Below are positions 46,001 through 58,000 of a stretch of DNA of 64,000 nt, in pieces. A program made the translations under genes and the position numbers. Position 1 is the stretch's first letter. Each line of letters begins with the position of its first letter. Source of the stretch: Ophiura sarsii (Eukaryota; Echinodermata; Ophiuroidea; Amphilepidida; Ophiuridae); NCBI GenBank assembly GCA_035610835.1, contig CM069442.1:6608444-6672443 (forward strand). The letters run 5' to 3'. The notes under the pieces were generated by a model, which had not been told where the DNA came from, did no database searches, and was given only the letters and a program-made list of their open reading frames with translations.

Positions 46001-49000
46001 ACGTCACTCCGTAATCACCTATTGGATTGGTCCATGGCATAGGTAGGGATGTTCATATTTTTTTTAGAAATGTTGAATTTAAATGTTATTAGTATTGATG
46101 GAAAGATCATGTAATCCCCTTTAAAATGAGTGCTTGATGAGTTAACTAGTTAAGTATAAGTGAAGTTATGGAGCAAAATGTGCTGTAAAATTGATGGTTT
46201 TTATAACAGTGTTTCAATGCAAAAACTTTGATTCATTATATATGCCATGTTTAACGATGAACCATTTTTCAGCCCAAAAGGGCTCAATATTGTTTTAGCC
46301 CAAAGTAGCCCAAGACCCCCTTCCACCTCCCCAGACCCCCTTCCACCTCCCCAGACCCCCTTCCACCTCCCCAGACCCCCTTCCACCTCCCCAGGTCCCC
46401 TCTTCCCCCACCCATCGCCCATATAACTATGAACCATGACTGTCTTAAATGAGTCCCAGCGTCTGCGTTATAGTTGGAATCGCATCGCAGAATGTGACAC
46501 AATAAATCACAATAGCGACGCAAAATTTTATATGCATAGACAATTTGCTACACAACATTTTTGACTTAGGACAAGGCTTGGGACACTATTCTTTCCTTCA
46601 GAAGTTCCGAGATTCAATTTTACTTACTATTACTAGTGATGTATATTAATTTTGAAAGTTATCCCTGGTAGAGAGGTTTCATTCTTCTTCTTCTTCTCAT
46701 AAAGTTCAAACTTCAGTAACTGAAGATAGTCGAACTGTGTGTGGATGCGCGCATGTTATTCAAACAAGGACGCAGCCATCGTGTTTCGTGCATATTTACA
46801 GGTGCAAGTAAAATCCGGTTGGTGCTGGTAGGGTTATCTGGACGCTCCCCTCAATGCTGATTTGAAGGCATTAAGGGATGGTTACTGAAAGATGAGGAGT
46901 ACCTCTGAGTTGAGCAGTATGGCGCCCAGAAGCAGGAGTTATGTCCTCTGGTTTGTGATGTGGCCTCTGTGAGGTGGTCTTTCCAGCTAATGTCGACCAG
47001 GTCGTAGCGAATTCTGTATAGCATACACAGCCGGGTTTGGTGGCGTCTCCTCTGCAGCGAAGGCCACTGGAGGGATTCCACAATTGGTGTGACGCTGTGT
47101 CTGTGGTCATAGATTCCGGTGATGTATCTGGTACTGCTTCATTGAACTTGCTCCACCTTTTTAACGTTGCGTTGGGTGTGGGGGTCCCAGGCTGCAGTGC
47201 CATACTCAACAATGGGTTGGATGTAGGCCTTGTAGGTTGCCTCTTTGATCTTACGACCACACTTCCTCAAGTTTCGGCTCAGAAAGGCTCGTGTGCAGTT
47301 CGCTTGTTTGGTGGTGGAGTCCACGTGGGTGTTGAAGTTTAGTTTGGCGTCTAGGTGCAGGCCTAAGTATTTAGCGGAGTTAACTTCCTCGAGGACCTCT
47401 CCATGGATGTAATAGGTAGATGTAATAGGCTTCCTCTTGTTGGTGACTCAGACTACCTTACACTTAGACGGGTGAAACTCCATTAGCCAGGTGCGTTCCC
47501 ATTTCTGAAAAGCCTCCATGTCTTCTTGAAGAAGAGTGGCGTCATGGCTGGTAGAGATACTCTTTATAGAGCAGACAGTCATCAGCGAATAGTCTGGTAG
47601 TGGAGATTTTGGTGCAGCTCGGGAGGTCGTTGATGAAGATCAAGAACAGAAGTGGGCCTAGCACGCTACCTTGAGGAACACCGGAGGTGACGTTTGCCTC
47701 GCTGCTCATCTTTCCGTCTACCAAGACTCCTTGGGTGCGACCGTGGAGGAAATCCAGCTTAGGGTTGTGCCATGTACTCCATAATGCTTGGACTTGTGAA
47801 GGAGTAGTCTGTGGGACATTATTTGCATTATATTCCAATTAATGTCTGCCGTTTGGACATTTTTTTGTACCTAAGAAATATTTGTTTCATATACACGCGG
47901 CCATCTTGGTCTACATCTTGAATATTTAACCCGGTCGATCTTGAATATTACCGTACGGAACAGTGATGACAAAATGAAGAGGGCGGCAGAGTTTTAGTCT
48001 ATTCTTTATTTTACCAACCGCCGGCGGCAGTATTTTGCATTACGTCATCCATAAAAGTCTCAAACAAATTAAAAGGGGTCGGCAACTATAAACCTTCCTC
48101 TAAAAAGCTTACAAACAAGGCCTACTACAAATGTGTAGGCAACCTTATAGAAAAATATCCTACAATAAACTTAAATTACTACATTTATCTTACTCTACAC
48201 TTACGCTACAAATTCCCCTCGCTACCTCGGTATGCACAGCATTTTTGTCCTGTGTCAGTAAGCATTAGTGATAAGGATTGTGATTAGAAGTGGAAATTCT
48301 TGTGAGATCTGCCTAAAGCCTAAAGGTCAATAAAATTAGATGTCTGCTTTCAGCTTAGGCTAGTGTTCTGTTCTCTTACTAATGTGTAGTCGTGTAAACC
48401 CGAACCAGAACTGAGCTAGCACCTGTCAGAGACAACACTACACACTGTAGCGCCGTGTCGTCTGCTATCGTAAAAGTCAATCAGAAAGTAATTAAATAAA
48501 AGTCACTAAAAGTCTCCAATCGTAATAAAAACACACAAGAATCCCACTCACTATCTATCCTTACCCTATGCCTTACATCGCAGTATCAACATAATTTGGT
48601 GCCGGCTACAAAGTGGTTTTAGCGGTCACAATAATCAGAATATTTTACACTCAACAATCATATTGAGAGACTCCAATAATTCTGCCCAACATAAAAATTT
48701 ACACAATCGTGTGCGCGATATTTGTGGATACAATTATCCTCTGATTGGTTAAGAAATTGTTATTCTTAACAATTAGAAAATCATCCAATCACCTTACACC
48801 TATGCTAATTCCGCAAACCCGTTATCCAATTACCTTACGCCATTTAGTGTCATGCTGTGTGATTGCATAATTAGATCAAAATAAATTAGGTTCAACTACA
48901 AGGCTGACATTACTATATAATGGAAAAATGACCTGCGCGATGGGCAAATTGGTATAAATGTACCTACATGTAGGGCAGGGTGCACAACGGTACATATATA

Positions 49001-52000
49001 AAACACAATGCAATTTATGAGTACAATTTGAAATAAGGGGGGGGGGGGAGGCAAAATCGCGCTTCATTACAATATCAATGGGACGTTTAACCACGTTTGA
49101 ACGTCTTGTATCGACATCATGATGATTTTATTGATATCAAAAGTCAGCTGCAATAAAATTCAGCATGCCTTTTTTTCTGTTGCAAGTGCGTACTAAGGGG
49201 GCGGTCATTTTCTTCGGTGGGAGGGATCCCAATAATGTCATTTATCATCGTCATTTTTGTTATGACTCTCCCCCTAAATTAAAGCGAATAATGGTGATTA
49301 TTCCACCTAATTCCATCAATTTGAAGATTGGATGACTAAATAAGTATTTAATTACTGCAAACAAAATAAGCCAATATTGACTGGACTTGGACAGGACTCG
49401 GGCACAATTCCTTAGTCCCTAGTGCCCGAGTTTGAGTCTGAGTCCGAGTCTGAGTCCTTCAAAATAGGGGTTCGAGACCGGTCTCGAGTTCAAGTCCGGA
49501 CTCGAGTACTACATCACTGACTTAAACTGACTGGAGTGATCTAGCAACAAGGCGAAAAGTAAATCGTGGCGAGGTGGCGCAGCGGTTAAGAGCGCTCATA
49601 CTGTAGTTAAATTGGTGGATTGTTAAAATGTGTGTGTTTGTTGATTTCAATTGACATGCAAATTGTGGTGATCGTCCTGCAACCTCCCCCTATGCCTCCT
49701 TCAGACCGTACAGATTGAAGTAGGCATGTTTATCCAACATGTTTCAGAAGTCACATAGAAATGGTGGTCCCGTGCATCGGAAGAGCTATACCCGAGCACG
49801 TTAAAAGGGCACAGATTCCTTCGTAAAGAGAAGGGGATCATCCCTGGGCTGAATCTGTACAAACATAGGCTCCCTGTTCGGGGCATTGACCAGTATTCCT
49901 ACAAGACAAGACAACGCCTCTCCATCTACCAGAAGGCATTAATATTAGTCAACTGTCAATCCAAACTGTACCCGGTCACTCACTCTGCTAGAAGAAGCCA
50001 TTTTGTTTTACTTCTTGTGCCAAAATGACTCTGGGAAGGCATCTAAATTGTTCGTAATTTAAGTTTTTTTCCAACCTTAATGGATTGTATCTCCAATTAT
50101 TATAGGGCTGCACAAGACATCATCAGCAAGTTGGACAATGTGGTGCGACACAAGCAACCATACAGAGTGGCGTTTGAAAGGGAAATGGTAGAATCAAGGA
50201 TGAAGTAAGTCATATACAGGGTGGTTAAACAAAAGTTTACCCATCTTTGGCGGGTAGTGGCTTAAGTGTAGCGATGAAAGGGTTTTGATAATTAAAAATG
50301 GTAGCAATAATAATTGACAAAAAGTGCTTTGGGATTCTGCTTGTACTGTGGAAAGCACTGTATAATACATTATTATTTATAATATTATTTGTTGAGGAAT
50401 TTGTTCCTTTGTTGGTTAACTTATATTAAGGATGTGAATGCACGGGTAGTTTCGTACCGGGTACCCGACCCGTTTTTCGGGCGGGTACCCGGGTACCAGA
50501 AAATGGACACCAAAAAAAAAGTGTTTAAGTTTATTTTTTTTAAGTACAAATTTGTCCCGAAAATGACACATAATGGGGTCAATAGAGGTCAGTTGGGGAC
50601 AAATTTGTACTAAAAAAAACAACTTATAATTTTTTTAATTATTTTTTTTACATTGCGAGTACCCGGAATAGCGGGCGGGTACCCGGGTTCCCAGGTATAA
50701 GTCACAGCCTTAACTTATATCTCAAAATAAATATTTGCGACTTCCGACTTATTTTGCTTGATTACACCACATTTGATTGACAGTACCACAACACAATAAT
50801 TGTCGGTGTATTAGAATGAGTAATAATAACCTTTGTTTTGAACTTGTTTGTACAGATTGAAGGATTTGTGTGAGAGACTGATGTTCCTTCAACCCAATGA
50901 TTTTGGACGTAAAGCGGAGGAACTCCTATGGTGGAAGGTGTACTACGATGTCATCAGTATTATCAAGAAAAACAAAAAGGTAAGAAAGGGTTGGCAAGCT
51001 AAACTCACATAGATGTGATCAGGGTTGTAGCTAGACCAGATTGAGTGGCGGACAATTTTACTGACGACGAACGGAGTAAGTGTAGCGAACGAAGTGCAGT
51101 GGATCATAGAATGGGGTCTAGAGCCCTTCTTAATGTTTTTAAGGGGTTATAAATGCACTTTGAGGGTTCCTGCAACATTCATTTCTTGTTTTATTAGGCA
51201 GTTTAATGATTTTTTCCACAAATTGTAAATTGTAAAAGTGCCAGATTTGTTACCCTTTTTTTTTAAGAGTGCCGGACGCTGGGCACGACTTCCGGACGGC
51301 CCCGTCCAAGGTAGTTACAACCCTGGATGTGATTACGATGGGAGGTGAGGTGTTTACATACTGACTATGTTTATACGTCACAGATAAGGTGATGAAAAAA
51401 ACCCTGTTCTATGAGCAAACAGACCTCTCAGACCGTAAAAATATTACCGTAAATTACCATAAAAATAAAAAAAATCTGTAAAAAATGTTGCTGTTTTTTG
51501 TCAAGCCAAAATTGTTTCTTCGTCAGTATTCATTTGCATGGGAATTTCCCCCCTCCAATTTCTAAACAAATGCGCGTAGAATAGTTTTTTGTTGTTACCT
51601 AAGTGTTGACATTGCGAGTTGATATCTTTGGACGTCAGGGTATATGAATGGGCCAAAGAACTTGGCAGTTGTGTATACAGATTATTGCATATTTTTAGTT
51701 TGGTTGAATTAAAATAATCAATCATTTGAAGCCACTGGATTCCTACCCAAAATACTCTTTCCACACCACAATGTAATGCAATGTTACTGAAATAGAGTGC
51801 GTGTTTTGGTACAAATAGCATGTCAATTAGGGTCTGTATTTGAACACATGAAGCACTTTTCATCTGCATCTATGGTTGCTACATGATTCTATCACTACCT
51901 CTAAATACTACCTTTTCGGATCTGCACCATCCTTTTAAGATGTGCTACCTTACCTGTCCATAAGCCTTATCGCCAATCGGAAAAAATCCATTGAGACTCC

Positions 52001-55000
52001 CCTGCCGACCTGCTTGCCGAATGGTTCGATGTTTGATCTGACTAATTTGCATCTCTCCCGGAGATGCGGGCATTCCAAACTGAAGTATTTCTAATATTTC
52101 AACTAGAAACACGGGTCTCCCGACGTGACGTCACCCCATGTCACGCGCCAGCCCGTCACCTAAATTTCGCTTGGACACCTCGAAGGTTGTGTTTTAGCGG
52201 AGCTCCCTGTATTACTGGATTTACGGCTCCTGAGTTGAGAATTTTGACACTGGCGTGCATAATCCGTGTGGGTGGTTTTTCTGGATTTTCTACGCTATAT
52301 AATCGGACCGTTTTGGTTTCATTTCGGACCTTTTAAAGTACCAAATTCAATCAAAAACTAAACGTAAAATTCTAAAATTTTCCGAGGAGTCCGCCATTTT
52401 ACTTGTGACATATGCAATATGGCGGCTCTTTGTTTTTGTAATAATATTTTCCGCAAGTCCGGATACGCTTTGGATCTTTATTGAACTCGGATTGGAATCG
52501 CTGGGATTATTATTTATGACGGACAATATCGTTTATGGATCTTGGTGATGTATCTTTATATAAATCGATGTAGTCTGTGTAAGGTAGTTATTAACGTGTA
52601 TACCCTATATTATGTATCCTATACAGCAAGCGTGTGCAACCTGCGGCCCGCGGGCCACATGCGGCCCGCCGACCTCTAATCTGCGGCCCGCGAAGCAACC
52701 CTAAAATTCCCATTGATGCGGCCCGTTTTAACCGGAACTCTCTAGTTTTACACAAATGGCGGATTGATTTAGTGGTGTGCTCCCTTATAATTAGTAGGGT
52801 GACGCGCTGCGTTTAGTAAATATAACCCAAGGCGTGATTGCGTAATAAAATCCTGGTTAAAATCGCGCTTGCAGCAGCATCAGCGAGTATAAAGAGGAAA
52901 TTACACGAAGAGAAGCGATTCCATGAGCAATGGACTTCCCCTCTCCCTATTGCTCCTCCTCCGGACGTGTTTTGGAATGTTTGACAATCACTGCGGCCCG
53001 TGAATAGATCTCAAAATCACAATGCGGCCCTTGTGGTAGAAAAGGTTGCACATGCTTGCTATACAGCTTTTGACGTAGAAAGCCCTCAGTGACATATATA
53101 TAGTCTGATTCACGGATATTCCCCTTCAGTGGTTGATAACCTGTGTTAATTATACGCGTTTGACTGAGTTTTATATCTTTATTCACGTTGCAATAGATCG
53201 ATTACTAAATTCGTCTTACTACATTACTCAATCAGCCAGCAGCCTTGTACTTTTCGCCGCTAGCGCTTGGTTAATCCTACCTATCTGTGTTATAACTTAT
53301 ACTAGCATCTGCGTACCATAGTCATGTCGCACCTATGTACTGAGTGCCCTGTTCTTATTCCCGATTGGGATTTGCATAAGTTATGTCTAGCCCACCGATC
53401 GTGCTCACGAGCCGATCAGTGTGCATCCTTTTGTGTAGGTCTGTCTGCTGTCCATTTCGATGCACTGGAGAAAGGCTTTGCAAAGGGATTGCGCACTCGC
53501 AGTATTAATGTTAATGTTGTAGGTAGAAAGTCCGTCGGTTCGTCCGACGGCCTCCCTTTCACGGGGGAGGGGAGCTCTGTAACCGGAGTTCCCGAGGCTG
53601 TTTCAGCTAACGATCAGGCTCGGCCTGTTCGGCATTAGAAACGGTCGGCGTTAGTGGTGGAAAGACGGGACTGGTCCCCGTTGAGTACGCTACTCCGTCA
53701 GGCGAGCTAGGCGAAAGCTCGGGGGTTATGTCTACCCCTGAGTTAGTACCTTTCACGCCGGGTGCTAGTAGCAGCGGTCCGAGAGATTCGGTGCCCGCAG
53801 CTACGGGGCTTTTGCCTACCAGTGAAAGTACGGGGTTCGTCCCCGCACTAGTAACTGGCTCACTGGCGGTGGGAGTTACCCTAGCTACCTCGGGTAGCCT
53901 GGGTACATCCACCAGCCAGTAGGTGGTAACAACGATAGCGGGTGGCCCTGAGCCTGCTGTTGTTTGTTCTGCTAGTAGACCTCCCACGGCATTTTTCGCA
54001 GGTCGAGGTCTACCCCCACCCCCCCGGTTTTCCTGTCAGCTTACGTTTAGCCACAGGTGATAACCAGGGATCGATTAGCCATAATCGCCCTATTCAGACC
54101 GGATTGAGTGTTCACTCGTCTAGCGGATTTACTAGTCATTATCCTCCCGGTCACGGTGATCGAGGATTATGACAAGGTAATCCCGCTATGAGTACCATTC
54201 CAACCGCTTCGGTGGCTGCGGATAATACTCATGCGTTCTTCTCTAACGCTCCCATGCAGCAACAGGCTTTGTTGCAGCAAAGGGGGGGGGGGGGGGGGGG
54301 GGTGAGTGGATACGCCACAGCGGCAGGCTATATGCCGAGTGCAGGGCCTTGGGCCCAGTACCAAGCATATCAGCCTTGGGCGCAAGCACCAGCATGGCAA
54401 GGGTCGTACAACCCTTTGCTTACGCAGGCTGCTAGCCCTCCCGCTTACCCGTACGGTGTAGGAGGTTGGCAGTACGGACAGCCGCCGGGTATGGTTTACC
54501 CGTGGCAGTCTGGACAGCCAGCCGGCATGCAGCTCGCCTCTCAGGTGCAGAGCATGCCGCCTTCTCAAGTTCCGTCTGTAGTTAGTGCTGGGAATCCCAC
54601 GGTGAACCCTGTTCGCCCGGATCTCGGCGGGAGTACCCCCTCTTCATCAGTACTCGTCCAAGCCCCCATACCGGTTGTTTCCGGCGTGGTGGACATGGAT
54701 TTGTGTGCGGGTGATGCCTGTCCAGAGAGTGATGATGAATCCGAGTCGGGTTCGTCTGACTCTGCGGACGAGGGAAAGGGGTCGGGAGAGGATGACGAGT
54801 CGGATTCCGACGAGTAATCAGACGAGTCTGTGCCTCTTCCCCCGCTACCAGCTGAGGAGAGAGTTAATGGCTTTCCGTTAGACACGCACACGATTTTGTC
54901 CCGCGTTGCGCAGGACTTAGGCATTGCCTACGAGTCGCGTCGTCCAGCGGTTACACCTAGTGTTTTTAGCGCTACGTGCCCATTACTCTCGGACTCAGTT

Positions 55001-58000
55001 GAGCCAGCGCTGACACTTTCTGCAGACTTGGCGTCTGTCTGGGAGGCGGCAAAGTCACCTCCGTCTAAGAAGGCCTACAAGAAGGGCTGTCTAGTGACGG
55101 ACGATGATTTTAACCAGTATCTTAAGGTACCTGCCATGGACCCAGAGATACAAAAACGCCTTCCGGTTGAGGGAAAGGCTGATCATGGAACGTACTCCCC
55201 GTATTGGGAGGAGTGTTTGAAATCCGTTGACAGTCGCCTACGGGCGGCTATCCGGCTTTCTGCATTCAGTTCTACTGTAGCGGAACACCTTACGAGGTTA
55301 ACTGCTGCAGGATCAGGCTCGGCGTCGGAGATTGCGCGTGAGGCGTATCTGTTGTCAGATCTCTCTCACAAGTCTTTGCAATCTTCGATGTCTGCGGCTC
55401 ACCGCCTTACATCCCTACGCCAATCGAACGCACTCTCCCTCCTGAGCTCGACCTATGGGCAGCAGTTCGCTGACTCGCTCAATAAGGTCGAGCTCTCTAC
55501 TCAGGGATTTCTCTTCGGTAACCGCTTCTGCGAGCTGGTGGAACAGCGAGCGAGAGAGGTAGTCGATGAGAAGTCACTGGTATATACGGAGGCGGCGTTG
55601 AAGTCCCAGAAGAGGAAGAAGAAGTCGAAGAAATCCAGTAAACGGAAATCTTCGACGAAGCCTTCCACTTCAGGTTCTTCAGGTGCGGTTCCTTCGGTAG
55701 CCTTGCCCGCAGCCGCTTCGGCTCCTTCCTCTGGGAAGAGACGCCGTGGTGGCCGGGGGAAGTCTTCTAAGCCAGCAGCGTCCAAGGGCAGTAAACGCCC
55801 GAGGACCTCTGGTACGAAGCCTTCTTCCTGAGGGTGCGGCGCCTGCCATCCACTCGTCCGGGGAGCTCTTAGCTCCTCTGCAGACGGTGGTGTCACCGGT
55901 GGACTTGTATCCACCGGTGGGCGGGCGCTTGCTGCAGTTCAGCGAGGAATGGATCACCATTTCGCCGTCCAACTGGCTACTGGAGACGATCGAGCGGGGT
56001 TACAAGATCGAGTTTACTCTCACCCCGCCACCGCACTCGCGTCGCAGGCGAACACATTTGCCTGCCGACAGATTACTTCGATCACTCCTCGTGAACGAGG
56101 TAGCGTCCCTGAGGGACAAGGGGGCTATAGTCCCAGTCTTCCCCCCATTTCACGGGGGTTATTGGTCTACGTTCTTCCTAGCACCAAAGAAGACAGGCGA
56201 CTGGAGACCGATTCTCAACCTAAAACCGCTGAATGGGTTTATCAAACCTCAGCGTTTCAGGATGGAAACATTGGCCTCTGTCCTCCGCTGCCCGATCAAA
56301 GATTGTTGGGCAGCCTCCTTGGACCTCAAGGATGCCTACCTTCACGTTCCGATTGCTCCCGAAGACCAGAAATGGTTGCGTTTCCAAGTACAAGACCAGG
56401 CGTACATGTTCACATGTCTGCCCTTCGGTCTCTCCACTGCGCCCAGGGTGTTTACCCGGGTAGTGAGAGAGGTGGGAGCATACTTGAGACGCCGGGGCGT
56501 CAACATATGTCAGTATCTGGACGACTGGCTGGTGTATGCGAAGTCTCGAGAAGAGACAGCGCACCACATACAGCTAGTCATCCAGGTGATTACGCGACTG
56601 GGCTTTGTAGTGAACTAGTGAAGTCCAATCTCGTTCCGACTCAGTCTCCGATATATCTCGGGGCACGACTAGACCTGTCGAAGGGTCGGGTTATGCCTTC
56701 CCTGGCTCAAGTAAACAACATGGCTGCTTGCGCTCGCATCCTAGCAGAAGCGAGTGTAGCGCCGGCGGTAGCGTGGCTCAAAGTTTTGGGCCTTATGGCC
56801 AGCATGGTAGATCTGATTCCGCTTTGTCGGTTCCATATGAGGGTAATTCAGATTCACCTGCTGGCGCACTACAAGCCAAGTGTTCACTCAGTGTCCAGGA
56901 TGGTTCCTATCTCAGACCTGATCAAGGAGGAACTCCACTGGTGGTACCAACCTACCAACCTGACAGTGGGGATGGTTTTTCAATCCCCACCGACGAGTCG
57001 TGTCATCACGACAGACGCGTCACTGTCGGGATGGGGAGGCCATTGGCTCGACAACCGGGCTTTGGCCGGTGGTCGAGCATAGAGGCTCAGGTACACATCA
57101 ATCTGCTCAAACTTTGGGCAGTGGAGAAGACTCTCCTATGGTTCGAATCCGATCTACAGGGACACAGTGTCCTTGTCCAGACGGACAACTCGACAGTGGT
57201 AGCTTACCTGAACAGGGAGGGCGGGACAAGATCTCCCACCCTCTGTTACCACACCATGAGACTCATTACATGGTGTCGAGACCACCAGATCATACTGCAG
57301 GCGATTCACATCGCGGGTGTCACAAACATCCTTGCAGACGATCTTTCCAGGGGACGTACGTCCGGCCCTACGGAAATGTCGTTAGCACCTCAGATAGCAC
57401 AGACAATCTTTGTACGATTTTGTCACCCAGCGATCGACCTGTTTGCTTCGTACCAGAACAAACAGCTAACGGTGTATTGCTCTTGGACTCGCGTTTCGCT
57501 ATTTTTAACCGAGAAGTTTGATTCAGGACTCCAGGCAGCCACTGTCCGGAATTATAAGTCCGCAATCCTGTCAGTCCACGTAGGTTTTGAGGACGGATCC
57601 ACTGTTAATGACGTTGGTGAGATCAGTCTTCTACTGAAGGGGATGTTCAACGAGAGACCACCAGTCAGGAAGATCGTACCTGCCTGGGAACTTAACACTG
57701 TTCTCGAGTACATTAAGGGTCTGCCTTTTGAGCCTATGGCGAAAGCGACCCTCAAATATATTACTCTTAAAACTGTTATTCTCGTGGCCCTTGCTTCTGC
57801 GCAAAGGTCTTCTGAACTTCATGCATTGTCATATTCTTCAATGTCTCTTTCACGCGCGGGTGTGACACTTTCTTTCGTTCCAGGCTTTTTGGCTAAGAAC
57901 GAAACTAATTCACACTCGTATTTCACCCTTTACCTTCCCTCTCTCAGTGCCGGTTCTTCCGTGCACGATGATAGGTTATGGTGCCCTGTTCGCTGTCTAA

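Noticed and set aside
46201..46523. Minus-strand Gly/Trp/Val-rich open frames
   Set aside because: Translation of the 20-bp C-rich tandem repeat.
47037..47342. Plus-strand 101-codon open frame
   Set aside because: Opposite-strand shadow of the minus-strand LINE reverse-transcriptase fragment.
52064..52336. Open frame at the DIRS left end (and its near-identical minus-strand copy at 59407-59685)
   Set aside because: They are the two inverted terminal repeats translated; the duplication reflects the ITR, not a gene family.
54167..56567. Several minus-strand frames of 97-137 codons
   Set aside because: Shadows of the GC-rich DIRS gag and RT frames; no recognisable domain.
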